Assembly: GCA_944387095.1 (NCBI GenBank)
Contig: CALXDP010000007.1
Location: 34,200-98,199, forward strand
Reading direction: 5' to 3'
DNA length: 64,000 nucleotides
From: an uncultured Oscillospiraceae bacterium
Lineage (GTDB): Bacteria; Bacillota; Clostridia; Oscillospirales; Oscillospiraceae
The notes beneath the pieces were generated by a model. It saw only the letters and a list, made by a program, of their open reading frames with translations. It had not been told where the DNA came from and made no database searches. The translations under genes were made by a program, and so were the position numbers. Positions 63,861 through 64,000 of this stretch are shown piece by piece. How positions within the stretch are numbered: position 1 is the stretch's first letter; each line of letters opens with the position of its first letter.

Positions 63861-64000
63861 CGCTTGAACCAAATTTTTTGTGGTGATTTGTGGTGCTTTC
63901 CGGCACTTTCTGATTGGTATCAGATATTTTTTGACGCTCTTAAATCCGCTGTTTCCACGTGTTCCGGTCCTGACTGTGGTCAAATATGGGGTCAAAAACG
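63861..64000. other. Probable edge of an integrated element
   Basis: The last 140 bases follow the tRNA-Pro fragment and are AT-richer. No gene can be assigned. One minus-strand frame ends DPIFDHSQDRNTWKQRI before a stop and could be the tail of an integrase-type gene beyond the window; this is only a guess. Confidence 0.3.

Overview
The window is a chromosomal segment of a GC-rich anaerobic member of the Bacillota, most likely a Clostridia of the Oscillospiraceae type (Flavonifractor/Lawsonibacter/Dysosmobacter-like). The reasons are strong AGGAGG-type ribosome binding sites, a Gram-positive LexA box, lipoproteins with LxGC lipoboxes, SLH/CsaB cell-wall anchoring genes, a UPF0340 (YwlG) protein, a DUF3899 protein, a PPi-type phosphofructokinase and a hybrid-cluster protein. 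The genus is an inference. The last 3 kb is visibly AT-richer than the rest.

Layout, left half. 1-15.2 kb (plus strand) carries the end of pyrE, radC, a LexA-controlled uvrB, several small housekeeping genes (ybaK, a GNAT protein, mmcQ/yjbR, an Fe-S aldo/keto reductase, a CPCC protein), uvrA, and then two cytosolic metallopeptidases (M32 and M3) with an SDR and a UPF0340 protein between them. 15.2-24.6 kb is a complete oligopeptide ABC transporter operon (oppABCDF plus a DUF3899 gene) behind a long structured leader. Its OppC, OppD and OppF all carry unusual inserted segments. Two perfect hairpins end it against a convergent minus-strand block.

24.7-34.4 kb (minus strand) is one long operon that starts with a membrane histidine kinase and a LuxR-type regulator. 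It continues with nagB, nagA, a class II aldolase, a triosephosphate-isomerase homologue, a LarA-like protein, a PPi-type phosphofructokinase and a TSUP exporter. It reads as a self-regulated pathway for an amino-sugar-like substrate. A 280-bp array of hairpins separates it from an SsuABC-type ABC transporter (34.8-37.5 kb). A PepSY lipoprotein and its OmpR-type two-component system follow (37.7-40.8 kb), then a pyridoxamine-oxidase-family protein, a MoxR/DUF58/transglutaminase operon, hcp with a CRP/FNR-like operator, and a large SLH-domain protein.

51-58.6 kb (plus strand, divergent from the SLH gene) encodes a MurJ-like flippase, an O-antigen ligase/polymerase-like protein, a glycosyltransferase, two DUF4330 proteins and a glycosyltransferase-CsaB fusion. 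This is probably the machinery for the pyruvylated wall polymer to which SLH domains bind. 58.8-60.5 kb holds a shortened AlkC-like gene and a ferredoxin/NapH-like pair.

60.9-63.6 kb is an AT-rich restriction-modification island: a C-protein-like regulator, a NotI-like endonuclease, a beta-class methyltransferase, and a small lipoprotein. The window ends in a 3'-half of a tRNA-Pro(UGG) gene, which looks like an attachment site for an integrated element extending to the right.
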